Assembly: GCF_000091045.1 (NCBI RefSeq)
Contig: NC_006685.1
Span: 1,488,701 to 1,552,700, forward strand
Direction of reading: 5' to 3'
Length of the DNA: 64,000 bases
Source of the DNA: Cryptococcus deneoformans JEC21
Lineage: Eukaryota > Basidiomycota > Tremellomycetes > Tremellales > Cryptococcaceae
The notes below the pieces were generated by a model. It did no database searches. It was not told the origin of the DNA and saw only the letters and a list, made by a program, of their open reading frames with translations. Positions 25,143-36,116 of this stretch are shown piece by piece (position 1 is the stretch's first letter; each line of letters starts with the position of its first letter). The translations under genes and the position numbers were made by a program.

Positions 25143-25670
25143 TAGGCCAATGAGGAACAGGGGCGCTTGGGAAGCGGTACCAGTGGAAGCGAGTAAGCGT
25201 GGTTGGATGAGGGTGTGAGAGGAGGAAGCGGGGACGCCGGCAGCGGACAGGTGGGAGGAGACAACAGAGGAGAGCACTTGCATAGGATTGATGGGGGTGA
25301 TGAGAGAAGGAAGGTCAAGAGCTCGGGAAAGGAAGTGGGCGTGGGTGAATGCTCGCGCGGCATGGATACCCTACCAAAAAAAGGAAAGTTAGCGCAAGAT
25401 GCAGAAACGTGATTATGGATCATAAGACTTGCTTGTTCCTGATAGATCAGTCCGACGAATGCTCGCACTGCGCTGGCAACCACATCCTCGTGTGTCTCCC
25501 TTCGCGCCTGAACGGTAACGTCCTGATCTTCCTGCTTGATGTACTTTCTGAACCTTTTGCCGACGGGCACCTTCAAAGGTCCCTGGGCAGCCTCGCCCCT
25601 AGTATCTCTCCAGTTCCTCTCGGCAACCGCAGTCTTGCTCCATCTAACAGCAACACCCGCACTGCTGGAA

Positions 25671-25708
<38 letters not shown>

Positions 25709-26132
25709 CTGGACAGCGACACCAAGCGAACGAGCGACGGAGAGACACGACGCCGGGCCGACGTAGGCGGTGACGGCTTGTTGGAGAGGTTTTGTAGGGA
25801 GGTACGGATAAATGGTGGAGAGGTGCTCCGAGGCGAAAAGGCCGAGGAGAGAGTTACCGAGGGTCGCAAGGAGCTCGTTGGTTTCCTTCGTTGCCGGAGC
25901 GGCGCTTCCCGGGCCGGCTTGGAGCTCGCTGTCCTGTTGTGCGGCGGGAACGAAGGAGGGATGTGTGAGACATGTTACGAGGGCGGACTGGAGGGCGGGG
26001 GACGGCCTGAGGGAGAGACGGGATGCGAGCGCGGAGAGGGCTGTGGGCGGGGGGACGAGGGAAGGCTCGGGCGGGGCGAGGGAGCGGGAGGCGTGGTGGA
26101 AGGCGCGGGGCGGGATGCGCGGGGCGGCCAGT

Positions 26133-26170
<38 letters not shown>
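24840..26170 (-). CDS. MRPL3: Mitochondrial large ribosomal subunit protein mL44 (MRPL3)
   Basis: Structural protein of the mitochondrial large ribosomal subunit with a catalytically dead RNase III-like fold and a double-stranded RNA-binding-like C-terminus. Exons on the minus strand are 25433-26170 and 24840-25370 (422 residues). The N-terminus, MPSLPARLLARRALAAPR, is Arg-rich and acid-free as in a mitochondrial presequence. RNase III-like features include LVTCLTHPSF, ELLATLGNSLLGLFASEHL and VVASAVRAFVGLIYQEQG. The C-terminus has LAEGHGSSKAMAQHRAA. The only intron, 25371-25432, is GC-AG with a GCAAGT donor. GC content is high and a mirror-image set of long plus-strand frames is a shadow. It diverges from the mitochondrial rhodanese gene. 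Confidence 0.88.
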
Positions 26171-26522
26171 GGCGGCGGCGTGCTTTTCGGTTGGTGCACG
26201 AAGCCCGGAAGACGAAAACAAGAAGTGGACGTTGCGACCAGCGAAAAAGATTGCGTGACGTGGATTATTCCACAGCCATTACTCATCATTCAATCATTAC
26301 AACCGCATTACAATCTCATTACGACCGCATTACAATCTCATTACGACCACTATTACAACCTCACTACAACCTCCCAGCCCACTTTCTAATCCCATTTGCT
26401 CCCGCTAATCCCGACCAATATGACGTGCTCGGCATCTTTGGGAATCGAGGACCGTATTCGTCGTTCAAACCTCCTCCGGCCGAACATTTCTTCATCAGCA
26501 AATTAGAATAAATTACCCCGTC
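26171..26522. promoter_or_regulatory. Divergent promoter of two mitochondrial-protein genes, with tandem repeat
   Basis: 352 bases between the mL44 and rhodanese start codons. An array of imperfect repeats at about 26293-26371 is built on CATTACAATCTCATTACGAC-like units, followed by degenerate ATTACAACCTC copies. Confidence 0.5.
26293..26371. repeat. Imperfect tandem repeat in mL44/rhodanese promoter
   Basis: About three to four degenerate copies of a roughly 20-25 base unit containing CGCATTACAATCTCATTACGA. Two copies are nearly identical and the last ones decay to ATTACAACCTCACTACAACC. Confidence 0.7.
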
Positions 26523-27188
26523 ATGTCCTTCGCTCGTACTTTCGCCCAACGCTCCCTCCGCACCCTCGCCTCCTCTGCTCGACTCAGAGCTCCCCTCCCC
26601 GCCAAAAGGGCCTTCTCCACCGCCCAGCCTCTCAGGATGGTCGTCTCCCAAGCCAGGTATGACGCTGCAAACCGCAAGCCCTCGCAGTGGGCCAAGGACC
26701 CCATCGTCACTTACGAGGAGTTGAAGCCCATTACCCAGCAGCCTACTGATGTGCGTTTTGTGCTTGACAGCAGGCCGGGCCACCGCAGTCGCTGACCGTC
26801 TGTATAGAATATCCTTTTGGTGGACGTGAGGGAGCCTGACGAGGTCGCTCTTGGGTCTATTCCTTCTGCCGTCAACTTGCCCCTGTCCAAGCTCAAAGAG
26901 GCTTTGGACTCCCACTCTAACCCCGGAGACTTCCAAAGGGTACGTCAAACTCTTACAAGCAGCTAGCTGTCCTGGCGCAAGTCGTTTAAATGTAACATTT
27001 GGATCTAGGAATTCGCCTTCCCCAAGCCTCAGCCCGAGCAGAACATCATCTTTTTCTGCCGTTCTGGCAGGCGTTCCGCTTCTGCGGCCGAGATTGCCAA
27101 CGATAAGGGCTACAAGAGCGTGAGGAACTATGTCGGAAGCTGGCTGGATTGGTCCAAGCGCGAGAGCCAGGACAAGGACGAGGATTAA
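26523..27188 (+). CDS. Mitochondrial single-domain rhodanese
   Basis: Probable sulfurtransferase. Exons are 26523-26750, 26808-26939 and 27009-27188 (179 residues). Residues 1 to about 35 (MSFARTFAQRSLRTLASS...) are Arg/Ser-rich without acids, a typical mitochondrial presequence. The rhodanese domain follows: VTYEELK, LLVDVREPDEV, GSIPSAVNLPL, then the active-site loop FFCRSGRRSASA with Cys137. It ends YVGSWLDWSKRE plus an acidic tail. It resembles yeast single-domain rhodaneses and human TSTD-type proteins. The sulfur donor and acceptor cannot be told from sequence. Confidence 0.9.
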
Positions 27189-28015
27189 AAAAAGCGGTAG
27201 CTTATGTCATGTTGTTGGGATCTACATTACTCTGTATCACCAAAAAAAGGCGAGTACACAAAAACCAAAGAATGATCATCATTACGGAATTACGATAGGA
27301 TGTAATCATGTATATACGTCTCATGAAAAGTCGTCCGAGTCGTCAAACAAATGGACATTTTCTCTTTCCCTCCAACACGGTTAATAAGCCCCTGGCCTGT
27401 CTTTGCAATGTCTCTCTCTGAACCACTCAATGATTATCAACCGCACGCTACCGACGATTACCTACTTGAATCCTGCTCCATATTGAGCGTCGAGGCTGTC
27501 GTTGTTGAAGCGGTGGTGAGCCACTCTGAAGATGATGTCAACAAGAAGGAAGGAAATGGTAGAGAGGAGGGCGGTCAAGATTTTCAATGTCGTTTGAGCA
27601 AATTATCCACAATTTTCTCTCTCTTGCTCTTTCGTTGCAGCATAGAATGATAAGTCGACAACGAAAAGAGAGAAAAAGGCGGGGCGCGCTTGGACAGAAG
27701 AGAACAAACGAGAGCAAGGCCTGATGAGACTGGTTATTGTGGATCAAGGGACGCTAAAAGTCAATCGTCGGGGATGAGGGTATGATCGATATTGTGATGA
27801 TACCTTGAAAGATGGCAACCAATATGACGTATCTACTAAAAACAATCCAGCGAGATAATCATGTCTTTTGCGACATGTTCTTCCCACTTTTGTTCGTCGG
27901 CTTTCAATAAATGTATCATCGCCATCTGCTGATCACAAAGGAATCGTTACATCAAACACATTTTCCAAGATATAGTACAACCATCGTGTCAAATAGCCTG
28001 CAGCCATCTCAGACC
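27189..28015. other. Convergent intergenic region with a membrane-protein-like frame on the minus strand
   Basis: 827 bases between the stop codons of the rhodanese and GPI10 genes. At 27381-27600 the minus strand holds a short protein-like frame with a possible intron, listed separately. Elsewhere I see only 3' untranslated-type sequence. Confidence 0.4.
27381..27645 (-). pseudogene. Possible small membrane protein, apparently frameshifted
   Basis: On the minus strand, 27466 to about 27597 encodes a hydrophobic stretch (KILTALLSTISFLLVDIIF) followed by RVAHHRFNNDSLDAQYGAGF. A GTAGGT...CAG intron at 27418-27465 joins it in phase to a short last exon ending in TAA at 27381. Upstream the frame meets a stop with no AG acceptor between, while an ATG near 27645 opens MLQRKSKREKIVDNLLKRH in the next frame and stops at the junction. 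A one-base shift would join the two into a protein of about 68 residues. It may be a real small gene with a sequence error, a decayed gene, or chance. I recognise no family. Confidence 0.3.
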
Positions 28016-30275
28016 TCATGCCAGCCTCCATACTCTCACACCTCCTTTCCTCTCTTCTTCATCCTGGGCCCAATCAAAACCATTCCACCCGTTCCAAACT
28101 TCTTGATAACCCAAGCTCTCGAGTTCCCCAGTCACATCCCCTTCCCGTGTGGTTATCACAGGCTGACTTTCGCCCGTCTCCAACACCGTTTCAGAGACGA
28201 TGCCTCGTCGCGAAAGAAGCTCGCCAAAGAGGATGATGTGCGAGGGATATGTCTTGCTGAAAGATGCGTAAGAAATGTCGTGAAGTTGAGAAGGAGGGTA
28301 TGGGAAGACGGAAGAAAGGTACTGGACTGGATTGGAGTAAAACCAGTCCTGTTGGGTCCTATGCATTTTCGCATCCACACTGAGATGGACTGTCAGTTTA
28401 CGAGACTTGTAGTTTACGAGACTTGTATTGTTCAACACGGTAAGACTCACCCCACCGGAGGCTCGCATGTCAAAAACCATCCTTCAATATCCTTGTGCAA
28501 ATGACTCATCCAAGGCGTACTATGACAAGGCGCCAGGACGGCGAGGCTAGTCACATTCCCTAAATCCCCCCTTCTCAAGATGTTCATCACTTCCACCTGC
28601 GCTGCGCCATGGAAAACATTTAGATAGATGAACGGCACGATCCCTGAAAGTAGGATGACGTAAAATGGAACCTTGTCCATGCGCAGATATTGTCGAAATG
28701 ATCTGACTGGGTAATATGCCCCTAGGACAGTAGGAGTATACGAGATGGAGAAAGACGGGATGGTGTAAAGAAGAAGAGGTGGAAGGAGAGGATGAAGGAA
28801 GCGCCATTCGGAATGAGGGCTGAGAGAGAGAACGGCGATTGTAAAGCTGATTGCTTTGGCCAGGATTTTCAATCCTTTTGGCTTGTCAAACTTGTTGAGC
28901 TGAGCCGGTAAAAGACTGGCGGGTAAAATACACGCAATAAAACCTTTGGCCCACCAGATCCATAGCGGGAAAAGCATGATCGGTAGAGTCTGGACAAGGT
29001 GATAGAGGTGGTCTGTCGAGCCGTAAAATGATGAGATATTGACAATAACGTTTTGATAGATGAAAGTGAGTAGGGGAACGTAGAGGCGGCCTGACATCAA
29101 GTAATCGATGGCGGTGGACCCAGCCACAGTACAGAGGCTTCAATTGTATCAGTAGGGGGGGGGGGGGGGTGGATAACGCGCGATTCAAAACTTACATGCT
29201 TGACATGGCTAATGCCGTGGTGCCAATCAAACTCTGCAAACCACTTGATTGGAAGCGACGCCATAAAAGATTTGCACCGAGGAAAGCCCATAGGCTCAAC
29301 ATTGTAGGACGAATGCACAGAGCAAGAGTTGCAAGACAGATGGACAAGACTAGTCTATCTTTGTGCCTGAGTTTTATTAGTACTACCAATGGCATGAGTC
29401 CAGATGACTTACTGAGGCGCCTCCACTACGAACGGTGGTGCTCTATCTATGACCACGTAGTCCAAGTCGTTCACGCCATAAGAACTCTTGTCAGAATCTT
29501 CCACTCTCATGAACTCCTTCTCTCCTCCTTCTGTTTCTCTTCTACTTTTACTTGCTCCTATTGGCTTCAAATTGGTAACATTTTGCAGACCATAGACTTC
29601 TGGCACTCCAGGGGCAGGGAAAGGAAAGTAGTATAAGGCCATGAGAGTAAGGAGCGTTTCAGGCGAGGTTGAAAGGGATCGCGGGAGAAGATGGCCATTA
29701 AAAAGGGAAGTCAATGACAGAAATAGCTGTTCCGCAAATTAGCAATCATGCTTCGTCCCATTGCGCCGTCTCAACCTACAGCCGTAGGAGCAGATCCGTG
29801 CCCAAGAAGCTTTGATGAGAGGCAATAAGTGTAGTAGTCTGTGAGAGCGGCAATGATTATGCCTACAGCGCGAGGTACCATTGTCTAGAGGTGTGCATCA
29901 GATATATATACAGAAAATATCCCAGATATGTACACTCACAAGGAACCGACCTCTGTCCAATCCCAATCCCTTCAACACCTCATAGATAACTACAAAGACC
30001 CCAGGCCAAGCCCAGCCCCTCATCCTGCCACCGGCTGCCACTGCCACTAATTTACCCCACAGCTTTCCATGCAATTCTGACACGTCTGTATGAGCGAGAC
30101 TTTCCGCCAAAGGTAGGTCTCGCCATTCCCAAGAGAGGTACCCATACCCAAAGACGTGGTAATGTGCTGGCTCGAGGGCTTGGTAGAATTCGTCCGGCTG
30201 GAAGTAAGTATGGGGAAAAGGGAGAGTGAGGAGGGTACGAACTACGAGAGGTGTAAGTAATGCTAAGGGGGCCAT
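28016..30275 (-). CDS. GPI10: GPI mannosyltransferase 3 (Gpi10 / PIG-B)
   Basis: Multi-pass ER membrane glycosyltransferase (GT22) that adds the third mannose to the GPI anchor precursor from dolichol-phosphate mannose. Exons on the minus strand are 29940-30275, 29780-29884, 29413-29726, 29196-29366, 28451-29137 and 28016-28379 (658 residues). The first lumenal loop has the conserved FQPDEFYQ, with SWEWR later. Further signatures are HSEWRFLHPLLPPLL and PCHSTPWMSHLH. The last exon gives a soluble C-terminal tail. The intron at 29138-29195 carries a run of 15 G on the plus strand, and the intron at 28380-28450 carries a perfect 16-base duplication. Confidence 0.9.
28395..28426. repeat. 16-base tandem duplication in GPI10 intron
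   Basis: AGTTTACGAGACTTGT occurs twice back to back at 28395-28410 and 28411-28426, inside the last GPI10 intron. Confidence 0.9.
29155..29169. repeat. Poly-G run of 15 in GPI10 intron
   Basis: Fifteen consecutive G on the plus strand, read as C on the coding strand, inside the fourth GPI10 intron. The length may be unstable between isolates or miscounted in assembly. Confidence 0.9.
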
Positions 30276-30543
30276 TCTTTGGCCTCTTGAGTACTGGATG
30301 TGTTGATTATGGCAGTTGGTGCGAGCGAGAGATCCCAGCTGTGACGTTTTGTCGCCAAGACACGAGAAGAAAAAGTGATGATATCACCCATTTTTGCTTA
30401 TGACGTGCCTTGTGCCTGAAGACTATCGATCGCATGCGTCAAGAAGCCGCAAGCTACGCTATTTACCGATCCTGACGTGAGATGTGAGCTTCTAACTATA
30501 TATATACCTCGCCTTAGGATACTAGCTTCCCAGCACAGCCAAT
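30276..30543. promoter_or_regulatory. Divergent promoter, GPI10 / PhzF-like
   Basis: 268 bases between divergent start codons, with a TATATATA element at about 30499-30506, roughly 40 bases upstream of the PhzF-like ATG. Confidence 0.5.
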
Positions 30544-31664
30544 ATGACTTCCCCTCCACTCCCATTCTACCTTCTCAACGCCTTCGCCCCAACTTTCCAT
30601 TCAGGCAATCAAGCGGCTGTCGTCTTCTTTGACTCGGCTTCCCATCCTCAGTCAACTGATGAACAGTTCATGACATTAGTGGCTAGGGATTTCAACTTTG
30701 CTGAAACGGCTTATCTTATCCCACTCGAAGGCAATGGTGAGGGCTGCGTTGGCAAGTATGGCTTGAGGTGGTTTACTCCCGAAGAAGTTCGTCCCATCCA
30801 TGCTCAATGTTTTCAATGGAAGCCAATAAAATCTTTATCTCCAGGAGGTAGCACTTTGCGGACATGCCACATTGGCAGCATCTCAGGCGGTCTTCTCTAT
30901 CAATCCTGATTTTGAAACCATCGAATTTACCACCCGCTTCTCCGGCGTTCTTACCGCAAGGAAGATCGAAAGCAAGCAAGTAGAGATCACCCTTCCCTCA
31001 TTACCCAAGAATGTCCTCGAAGCTTTTGACGGAAAGTCTTCCAAAGAAGATCTCAGGAAGGTGAGCAGTGTCTTTGGAGTAAAGGAGGAAGAGATTGTTG
31101 CTGTTTCACCGTTCGCTTTCGGCACGAGAAGCTCCGTTATTGTTTCTCTGGCTCCCGAAGTTGACTTGGCAAAAGTAGAAGCTTCAGAAGCTAATTTGGT
31201 GGGTCAGCCTTGCATTGGGTCGCTTTATCTCACCGATCCACTTGTACCTTGCAGCTGGCCTTTTCCGACGGCATGATCATCGTTACTCAAGTTGCAAGGG
31301 AGCAACCAGACGATCAATTGCATATCAATTCCAGAGTTTTTGCTCCGGGACTTGGCGTCATAGAGGATCCTGTGGTAAGCACATTCCACTGGAACACAAC
31401 TCAATAAGGCGATAAACCCTTACCTTGAAATCGCAGACCGGATCCGCCCATGCCTATCTCACTGGGTACTACGTAAATTCACCATTGACTGCCAAGCTTC
31501 TCCCGAAAAAGTTTGCCGACAGCCCGCTCACGACTGTACTCAATGGGACACAGTTGAGCAAAAGAGGAGGAAGACTCATTTGTACATGGGACGACTGTAA
31601 AATAAAACTTGTAGGAAAAGCTTGGGAATTTGGTAGAGGTACTCTCAGCACACCTCAAACGTAG
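30544..31664 (+). CDS. PhzF-family isomerase-like protein
   Basis: Diaminopimelate-epimerase-fold enzyme; PhzF relatives act as isomerases, and most fungal members have no known substrate. Exons are 30544-30786, 30845-31198, 31255-31374 and 31437-31664 (314 residues). Family signatures are NAFAPTFHSGNQAAVV, FAETAYL with catalytic Glu54, FTPEEEVALCGHATLAAS, and DPVTGSAHAYL, which is split by the intron at 31375-31436. Two pseudo-symmetric domains are expected. Confidence 0.92.
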
Positions 31665-31896
31665 CTATGACGGCAGAAGCTTGATGTGGATGCATACAGT
31701 AATAATGTCCTTGCCTTCTAATATACAGGGGGGATAACGCATAAGCTGGCCCTTTGACTAGCTGCAGCGTAGCATATTGCAGGATGGTTGCAATATTGGC
31801 CGATGCTTACAGGCTTCTGTCATGTTGGATCAAGTGCAAACCACTCGTGTCCTCTAACACCTCTTCGCGATAGCTCGCTTTTCGAATTGACAACTA

Positions 31897-32779
31897 TCAC
31901 CGCCGCTTTTTCCTTCCCTTTGCGTTATCTTCTTCTTCCTCCTCTTCCTCTGCTTTGGTCAATTCCAGCTCGACCAGCTCTTCCCATTCACGGACTGCTT
32001 CCCATCTCTCTCCGCCTGTCGCAAGATCTCGCCAAGCCTCTAAAGCGTATTTCGCATCATCAAACGCGGTTGCTGGGTCGAGAATTGTAGAAGCGAGAAC
32101 AGATAGCTCGGCCAAATGATAGGTGTGATGAGGAATAAGGGAGGAAATAGTGTTAACTTATCAGAAGTCAGGATGAAGCTTTCAGTGAGATGAAGAATGA
32201 GCTCACCGAAATGTTCTAGAGTCCATGTGAGCCATAATGGTTCGATAAATACAAAATCATATGTCTCTCTTTGACAAGCCCCTAGAAGCACCTTCTCTGC
32301 TTGATCGACAAGCTGACACAGTTTGCCGAGGAAGTTATCCTGCTCAGCAGTCAGCCCAAATGACGAAATGAATTGAAAGTTGACTTGCAAGTTTACTAAT
32401 GGTCAATTGCAAGTTGACCCGGTGATTATACAAAGACGATAAATGAGGCCCTACTTCTTCCCTCTCTGGCCGTTCTTCTACATCTATAATGTTGCTATTC
32501 TCACTTCAGCCGACAGCCTTATGATTATGTGTGCAGCACTCACTCCATCTCTGTACCCTCATCCACACAGCCTTTGGCAGACTTGAACCCTTCAAGAATC
32601 ACTATCTCATCCCAATTCCTTATAACATTCTTGATTTCACCTATTACAAGCTTGAGCATGCGGTGGTGTGTTGTCTCTGTCGGCCTTAGTGGTGACTGCA
32701 CCGAAGAAGGGGAGGGTGAAGGAGAACCCCTTGATCGAGCATTTTTGGAAGGGGTGAGGGAGGCAAGGCGAGATGCCAT
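31897..32779 (-). CDS. Hypothetical protein with charged C-terminal tail
   Basis: Exons on the minus strand are 32544-32779, 32389-32503, 32207-32339 and 31897-32156 (247 residues). I do not recognise the family. Residues 1-35 are Ser/Pro-rich. A mostly helical body follows (MLKLVIGEIKNVIRNWDEI, KLDNFLGKLCQLVDQAEKVLLGA, HLAELSVLASTI). The end is an acidic run of glutamates then a basic GRKKRR, suggestive of a nuclear protein. The intron at 32340-32388 uses a GC donor (GCAAGT) because no GT donor restores the frame. The start at 32779 is the first ATG of the open exon. It is head to head with MGM1 over 326 bases. Confidence 0.65.
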
Positions 32780-33105
32780 CCTTCAATGTAGTTCTGGGAC
32801 AGCAATGAAAGTCGAAAGCTCTGTTGCCTGCGCAATCTTTGCCTGCCCGTTCGTCACTGTACGTTTATAGGGAGGATCTCTTGTGGAATCGTAAAGTGGT
32901 GTGTTGGTGGAACAACAACAAATGTCGAAAAAATTGGTTCCGTCGGGCTTAATGCCGTTGCCGTTGCCACCCGTCATCGTTCCTCCACCAGATGGAGCAC
33001 CGTATTGTGGGAAATATTCTTCTTTCGTCTGCATCCATAAATTTCCTCGTCTTATACACAAGACAGTTCGGCCAACGAATCCACCTATGACATTCTGAAC
33101 GACTG
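32780..33105. promoter_or_regulatory. Divergent promoter, hypothetical gene / MGM1
   Basis: 326 bases between divergent start codons. A minus-strand frame (32783-33124) is open here but has no homology I recognise and overlaps the MGM1 start. Confidence 0.4.
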
Positions 33106-36100
33106 ATGTCTTCAGCAAAAACAATCCTCCGCCGGCTTCCCACAGCCAGGCCGTACATCCTCAATCGCACACGGCCTTCTGTCCACGCTCGGTTATCTTT
33201 AACACCACCAGCAAGACAAGTTCATGTCAGAGCAATCTCTTTCTCGTCCATACCCAGGGCTATGGCTAGAGCCTTCAGAGTGCCTCTCTATGGCGCAGCT
33301 ATAGGCGCTGGTGGAGTGGGATATGCGAACTACAAATTGGAAAGTGTTCGTAACGCAACGTCGGAGATTCTGTCTAATGTGACAGACAAGCTATCATCAG
33401 CTTATGACTCGGCCTCGCAACTTGGATTCTCTATCCAAGGCTCTCTCTCAGACACGGCGTCAGGTGTACAAGGTACTGCAGATGCGTTAAAGCAAGGGAC
33501 AAAAGATTGGTGGGATGCTTTCACTTCACAGTTCAGCCGAGATCAAGAGACGTCTTCTGGGAACGGTGCTGAAGGGAAGCGAAAATGGAGGCCAGGAGAA
33601 GGCCCAGGGGAGCCAAACAATGGTGGGCCAGCTGGTGAGGAGGCTCTAATAGGACTTGTGGGTGCGGCGGCTGTTGCAAAGGCAGAAGAGGAGAGGAGCG
33701 ACCCATTCAGCTCTGGCGGTGGGGATGAGCATCATTTGTTGCAATTGACAAGGAAGCTCATCGAGATTCGCTCGGTATTGTTGAGCGTGGATCAGAGCGA
33801 TGCTCTCAAGTTGCCATCCATTGTCGTCATTGGAAGCCAGAGTTCTGGAAAAAGTAGTGTTCTCGAGGCCATTGTCGGACACGAGTTCTTACCCAAGTGA
33901 GTACGCTCAGAATCAAGAAGACTTGCAACTAACTATAATAAGGGGCAACAATATGGTGACTCGGCGCCCTATCGAGTTAACTCTGATCAACACTCCCGCT
34001 AACGCTGCATCCTCATCCACGACCCCCGCAGAGTACGGCGTCTTCCCAAACATGCCTGGTATGGGCAAGATCACTTCGTTCGCTACGATTCAGAAAACTC
34101 TTACCGACCTCAACCTCTCTGTTCCACCTGAACTTGCCGTCTCCGACGATCCTATCCACTTGCAAATCCATTCACCCCATGTTCCCGATTTGACTCTTAT
34201 CGATCTTCCAGGCTATATCCAAATCTCATCTATGAATCAACCGGAAGAGCTCAAGGACAAGATCTCAAATCTATGTGACAAATACATCCGGGAGCCTAAC
34301 ATCATTCTTGCCGTTTGTGCCGCCGATGTTGACTTGGCCAACTCTCCAGCTCTACGAGCAAGCAGAAGGGTTGATCCGTTGGGCACCAGGACAATCGGTG
34401 TAGTGACCAAGATGGATTTGGTGCCACCCGAACAGGGTGCGGCGATTATCCGCGGTGATAGGTATCCCCTTCACTTAGGATATGTCGGTGTCGTTTGCAA
34501 GGCTCCCCCTACTGCAGGTGTTATAAGGTCGTTTATGGGCGACAGAGAGTCTCCGAATGTTACAGGCGCCGTGCTTAAGCGTGAAGAACAATTCTTCGGT
34601 GGTGAAAATTCCAAGCACTTCAAGCACGATCAGCTCATGTTCGGTACCGACACTCTTCGTCGACGTCTCATGGATGTGCTGGAAACGAGCATGGCTTCAA
34701 GCTTGCATGGTATTACTAATGCCGTACAACTCGAGCTTGAAGAGGCTAGCTATCAATTTAAGGTCCAATATAATGATCGACGTATTACGTCCGAGTCTTA
34801 CATGGCAGAGACTATCGATGCCCTCAAAGCTCGCTTCAAAGAGTACACTGCGCAGTTTACCAAACCTGCCGTCCGCGCCAAGCTCAAGGATATGCTCGAC
34901 GACAAGTTGATGAACATTTTGGAGCAACTGTATTGGAACGATCCAAGAGCTGCGGAATTGGGCAAGTTAGCTGATGACAGGAAGCTGTCTGCTAAGGATT
35001 TGGATCCGTATTGGAACTACAAGCTTGAAACGGCGAGCTCGCTTCTCACCAAGTCTGGCGTTGGTCGCGACTCTACAACCCTTGTCGCTGACGGTTTGCG
35101 GCAGTTGATCGACTCTATTGCTACCGGTGAACCTTTCACTTTCCATCCATCCGTTACCGACCGTATCACTGAATTCTCCCTTGCCATCCTGCGTGAGCGT
35201 ATGGGCATCACCGCCGATCAAGTAGAAAACTGTATCAAGCCATACAAATACGAAGTAGAAGTCGATGACCGAGAATGGGCGGTAGGCAGAGACAGGGCAG
35301 AAGAGAAGTTTGCAGAAGAGATCAAGAGATGTGATGCGAAGCTTGCAGAGATTAAGAGCAGGGTTGGAGGGTCAAGAAAGTTAGGAGGTCTGATAAGGCA
35401 TGTGGGCGATTTGGAGAAATGGGAGGAGGAAAGAAGAAGGAGACGATTGAGTGGAGTGGCTGGTGAAGCAGATGACAGTGCTGTACCCGTGCTGGATGCG
35501 TATCAGTACTCGCCTGCTCAAATCGTAGATGGTAAGGTCTTTGGTATCTTTCCTCAGCGACATCGGCTAACACTTCAACAGGTCGTCACGCCCTTCTCCT
35601 TTCAAACCGCCTTGCCATCCTAAAATTCCGACAACAAGCTTTAAAATCTCGACGATGCCGTTCTGGTCCTGAACAGGCGACTTTCTGTCCTGAAGCATTC
35701 CTTGCCGTGGTGGCTGACAAGCTCGCGTACACGAGTACCATGTTCATCAATATCGAGCTTTTGGAACAGTTCTTCTATCAATTCCCACGGGAAATCGATT
35801 CAAGAATTTTGTATGATCTGAATGTGTGTAAAATTCTTTTCACTGCCTCGTCGCAGAAATACTAATGAACGCTCGCAGAGGGATGAGATTGCCAAATTTG
35901 CTAGGGAGAACCCAAAGATCAAGCAACATTTAGATTTGCAAGAAAGAAAGGACAAGTTAGAGCAGGTATGTCAAGTTATCTTAAGCCTTCATTTGATAGG
36001 AAGCTCAAGGTCTATTTCTATAGGTAATGAGGTCTCTGCAGGGTCTTGTTAACCTTCAAAAAGACACCAAAGCGCCATCAACAAAGAGAGAAGGCTTGTT

Positions 36101-36116
36101 CACCAAGTTTTTCTAA
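33106..36116 (+). CDS. MGM1: Mitochondrial dynamin-like GTPase Mgm1 (OPA1 family)
   Basis: Inner-membrane dynamin needed for mitochondrial fusion and cristae shape. Exons are 33106-33896, 33943-35531, 35582-35823, 35879-35965 and 36024-36116 (933 residues). The N-terminus is a long Arg-rich presequence, followed by a hydrophobic segment near residues 60-78 ([20 protein letters not shown]). The GTPase domain has G1 GSQSSGKSS near 242, G2 [10 protein letters not shown]3 DLPGY and G4 TKMDL. Middle and GED-like helices follow. In yeast Mgm1 a rhomboid protease makes the short form by cutting after the first membrane segment; a second cleavage segment is not obvious here. Confidence 0.93.

Noticed and set aside
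25778..26511. Long plus-strand open frames across the mL44 gene
   Set aside because: They are GC-rich shadows of the mL44 coding strand, with Gly/Arg-rich composition and no domain.
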